Shown here: piece by piece, positions 63,401 to 64,000 of the stretch
Numbering within the stretch: position 1 is the first letter of the stretch
How the letters are laid out: each line of letters begins with the position of its first letter
DNA from: Colletes latitarsis
Lineage: Eukaryota; Arthropoda; Insecta; Hymenoptera; Colletidae
Length of the DNA stretch: 64,000 bases
Direction of reading: 5' to 3'
Assembly (NCBI RefSeq): GCF_051014445.1
Contig: NW_027488365.1
Span: 1,054,001 to 1,118,000, forward strand
Position numbers and translations under genes: made by a program
Notes under the pieces: model-generated
Database searches by the model: none
What the model was told of the DNA's origin: nothing
The model's input: the letters and a program-made list of their open reading frames with translations, nothing else

Positions 63401-64000
63401 TCTCGGTTAGGTCTGGGATTTGCAATCATCAGGCTCGTAGTTTCGCATTTTTCGCATACTTGTTGGCTAGATCCATGGGTTTTCTCTGGTTTGGATCCCG
63501 TAGTAAAGTGGTTCCACACCGAAACAGTCAATTAAACCTGGTTGCGATTAATATTTTGGAGGATAACGCCGGTTTTGTCTGGGTTAGGTCTAGTATTTGC
63601 CCTCATCTGGCTCGTACTTTCGCATTTTTCGTATACCTGCTGGCCAGATCATGGCCTGTTTCTGGTTTGGATCACGTAGTAATGTAGTACCACACTGAAA
63701 CAGTCAATAGAAGCTGGTTCCGATTAGTATTTTAGAGGATAACGCCGGTTATGTCTCGGTTAGATCTGGGATTTGCCCTCATCAGGCTCGTAGTTTCGCA
63801 TTTTTCGCATACTTGTAGCCAGATCCTGGGCTTTTTCTGGTTTGAATCACGTAGTAATGTGGTACCACACTGAAACAGTCAATAGAAGCTGATTGCGATT
63901 AGTATTTTAGAGGATAACGCCGGTTATGTCTCGGTTAGGTGTTGTATTTGCCCTCATCTGGCTCGTACTTTCGCATTTTTCGCATACTTGTTGGCAAAAT

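Larger units (their letters stand above)
1..64000. repeat. 176-bp satellite DNA array, head-to-tail, whole window
   Basis: A unit of about 176 bp fills every base. For example, the TTTTAGAGG landmark starts at 559 and again at 735, and the same phase recurs to the end. All units face the same way and no unique sequence interrupts them. The consensus carries, from TTTTAGAGG as base 1, ACGCCGG at 13-19, two TTTCGCAT copies at 65-81, a GGCCAG/CTGGCC interrupted palindrome at 89-103 and TGTGGTACCACA at 130-141. Common length variants lack 1-3 bases near the ACTTGTTGGCC stretch (ACTTGGCC, ACTTGTAGCC) or in the CATTTTTCG run. Known: tandem units of 150-180 bp are typical of eukaryotic centromeric and pericentromeric satellites. 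Inferred: this is such an array. The family and species are not recognised. Open frames inside it are periodic by-products, and no CDS is annotated. Confidence 0.97.
54719..64000. repeat. superunit copy 4 and following segment, cut by window end
   Basis: It follows superunit 2 at offset 23,563 (marker GAAAGAGTC 54732 to 31169; GTTCCTCAACG units near 55.6 kb to 32.03 kb). After a six-unit loss near 57.13 kb it follows at offset 22,507 through the ten-unit pair, the CATAACC unit (62512-62518) and up to 41.49 kb. The window ends at TTGGCAAAAT in mid-unit. Variants shared with copy 3 indicate they are sister copies over part of their length. Confidence 0.85.

Noticed and set aside
1..64000. CRISPR-like regular repeats
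   Set aside because: The repeats are 176 bp with no unique spacers and units diverge along their whole length. This is a tandem satellite, not repeat-spacer architecture.
1..64000. Identity with human alpha satellite or Arabidopsis/Brassica 176-180 bp centromere repeats
   Set aside because: Only unit length is similar. None of the sequence landmarks I know from those families appears.

Overview
The whole 64 kb window is one uninterrupted satellite DNA array. A unit of about 176 bp is repeated head-to-tail, roughly 363 times by length, always in the same orientation. The array enters at base 1 in mid-unit and leaves at base 64000 in mid-unit, so neither edge is present. I found no gene, RNA gene, transposon, unique sequence or inverted block. 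The many short open frames (typically 65-105 codons, up to 163) are by-products of the repeat: 176 leaves remainder 2 on division by 3, so every unit re-creates overlapping variants of the same hydrophobic peptide in shifting frames. A near-nucleosome-length unit, strict head-to-tail order and multi-kb higher-order duplications fit a eukaryotic centromeric or pericentromeric satellite. I do not recognise the family; it does not look like primate alpha satellite or the Arabidopsis/Brassica centromere repeats as I know them. Many of the recurrent variants between units are CpG to TpG/CpA changes, which suggests a genome with cytosine methylation (plant or vertebrate-like), but the species cannot be named from this.

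Consensus landmarks, numbering from the TTTTAGAGG motif as base 1: a T-rich start (1-4); CpG-containing ACGCCGG (13-19); a 9-bp tandem sub-repeat TTTCGCATT/TTTCGCATA (65-82); an interrupted palindrome GGCCAG-ATC-CTGGCC (89-103, perfect in some units); a T-tract (104-108); a 12-bp perfect palindrome TGTGGTACCACA (130-141, in many units); and AT-rich sequence closing the unit. Two linked-variant subtypes (A and B, described below) and their recombinants make up most units.

Layout. (1) 1-10 kb: divergent units with only short or old duplications (880, 2467, 3170, 353, about 1582 and about 1938 bp offsets). (2) 10-16.8 kb: intermediate homogenisation, with a 915-bp block present three times and three 137-bp deletion units. 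(3) 16.84-39.5 kb: two tandem copies of a superunit of about 10.9-11.8 kb (offset 10,893 bp at the left, growing to 11,771 bp through a 4-unit and a 1-unit length difference). (4) 39.4-46.8 kb: a patchwork with a 1,990-bp segment repeated at 2,992 bp. (5) 46.8-54.5 kb and 54.7-64 kb: two further, internally deleted copies of the superunit. A nested ten-unit block (1,758 bp) occurs as a tandem pair in three superunit copies (one pair truncated) and singly in one. Homogeneity therefore rises from left to right, as expected when passing from an older array flank towards a younger, actively exchanging core.

There is no gene circuit to describe. The biology is structural: unequal exchange in register, block duplication, patchy junctions, and conserved dyad symmetries that could matter for chromatin. 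Offsets were read from shared variant markers. Identity percentages were not computed.
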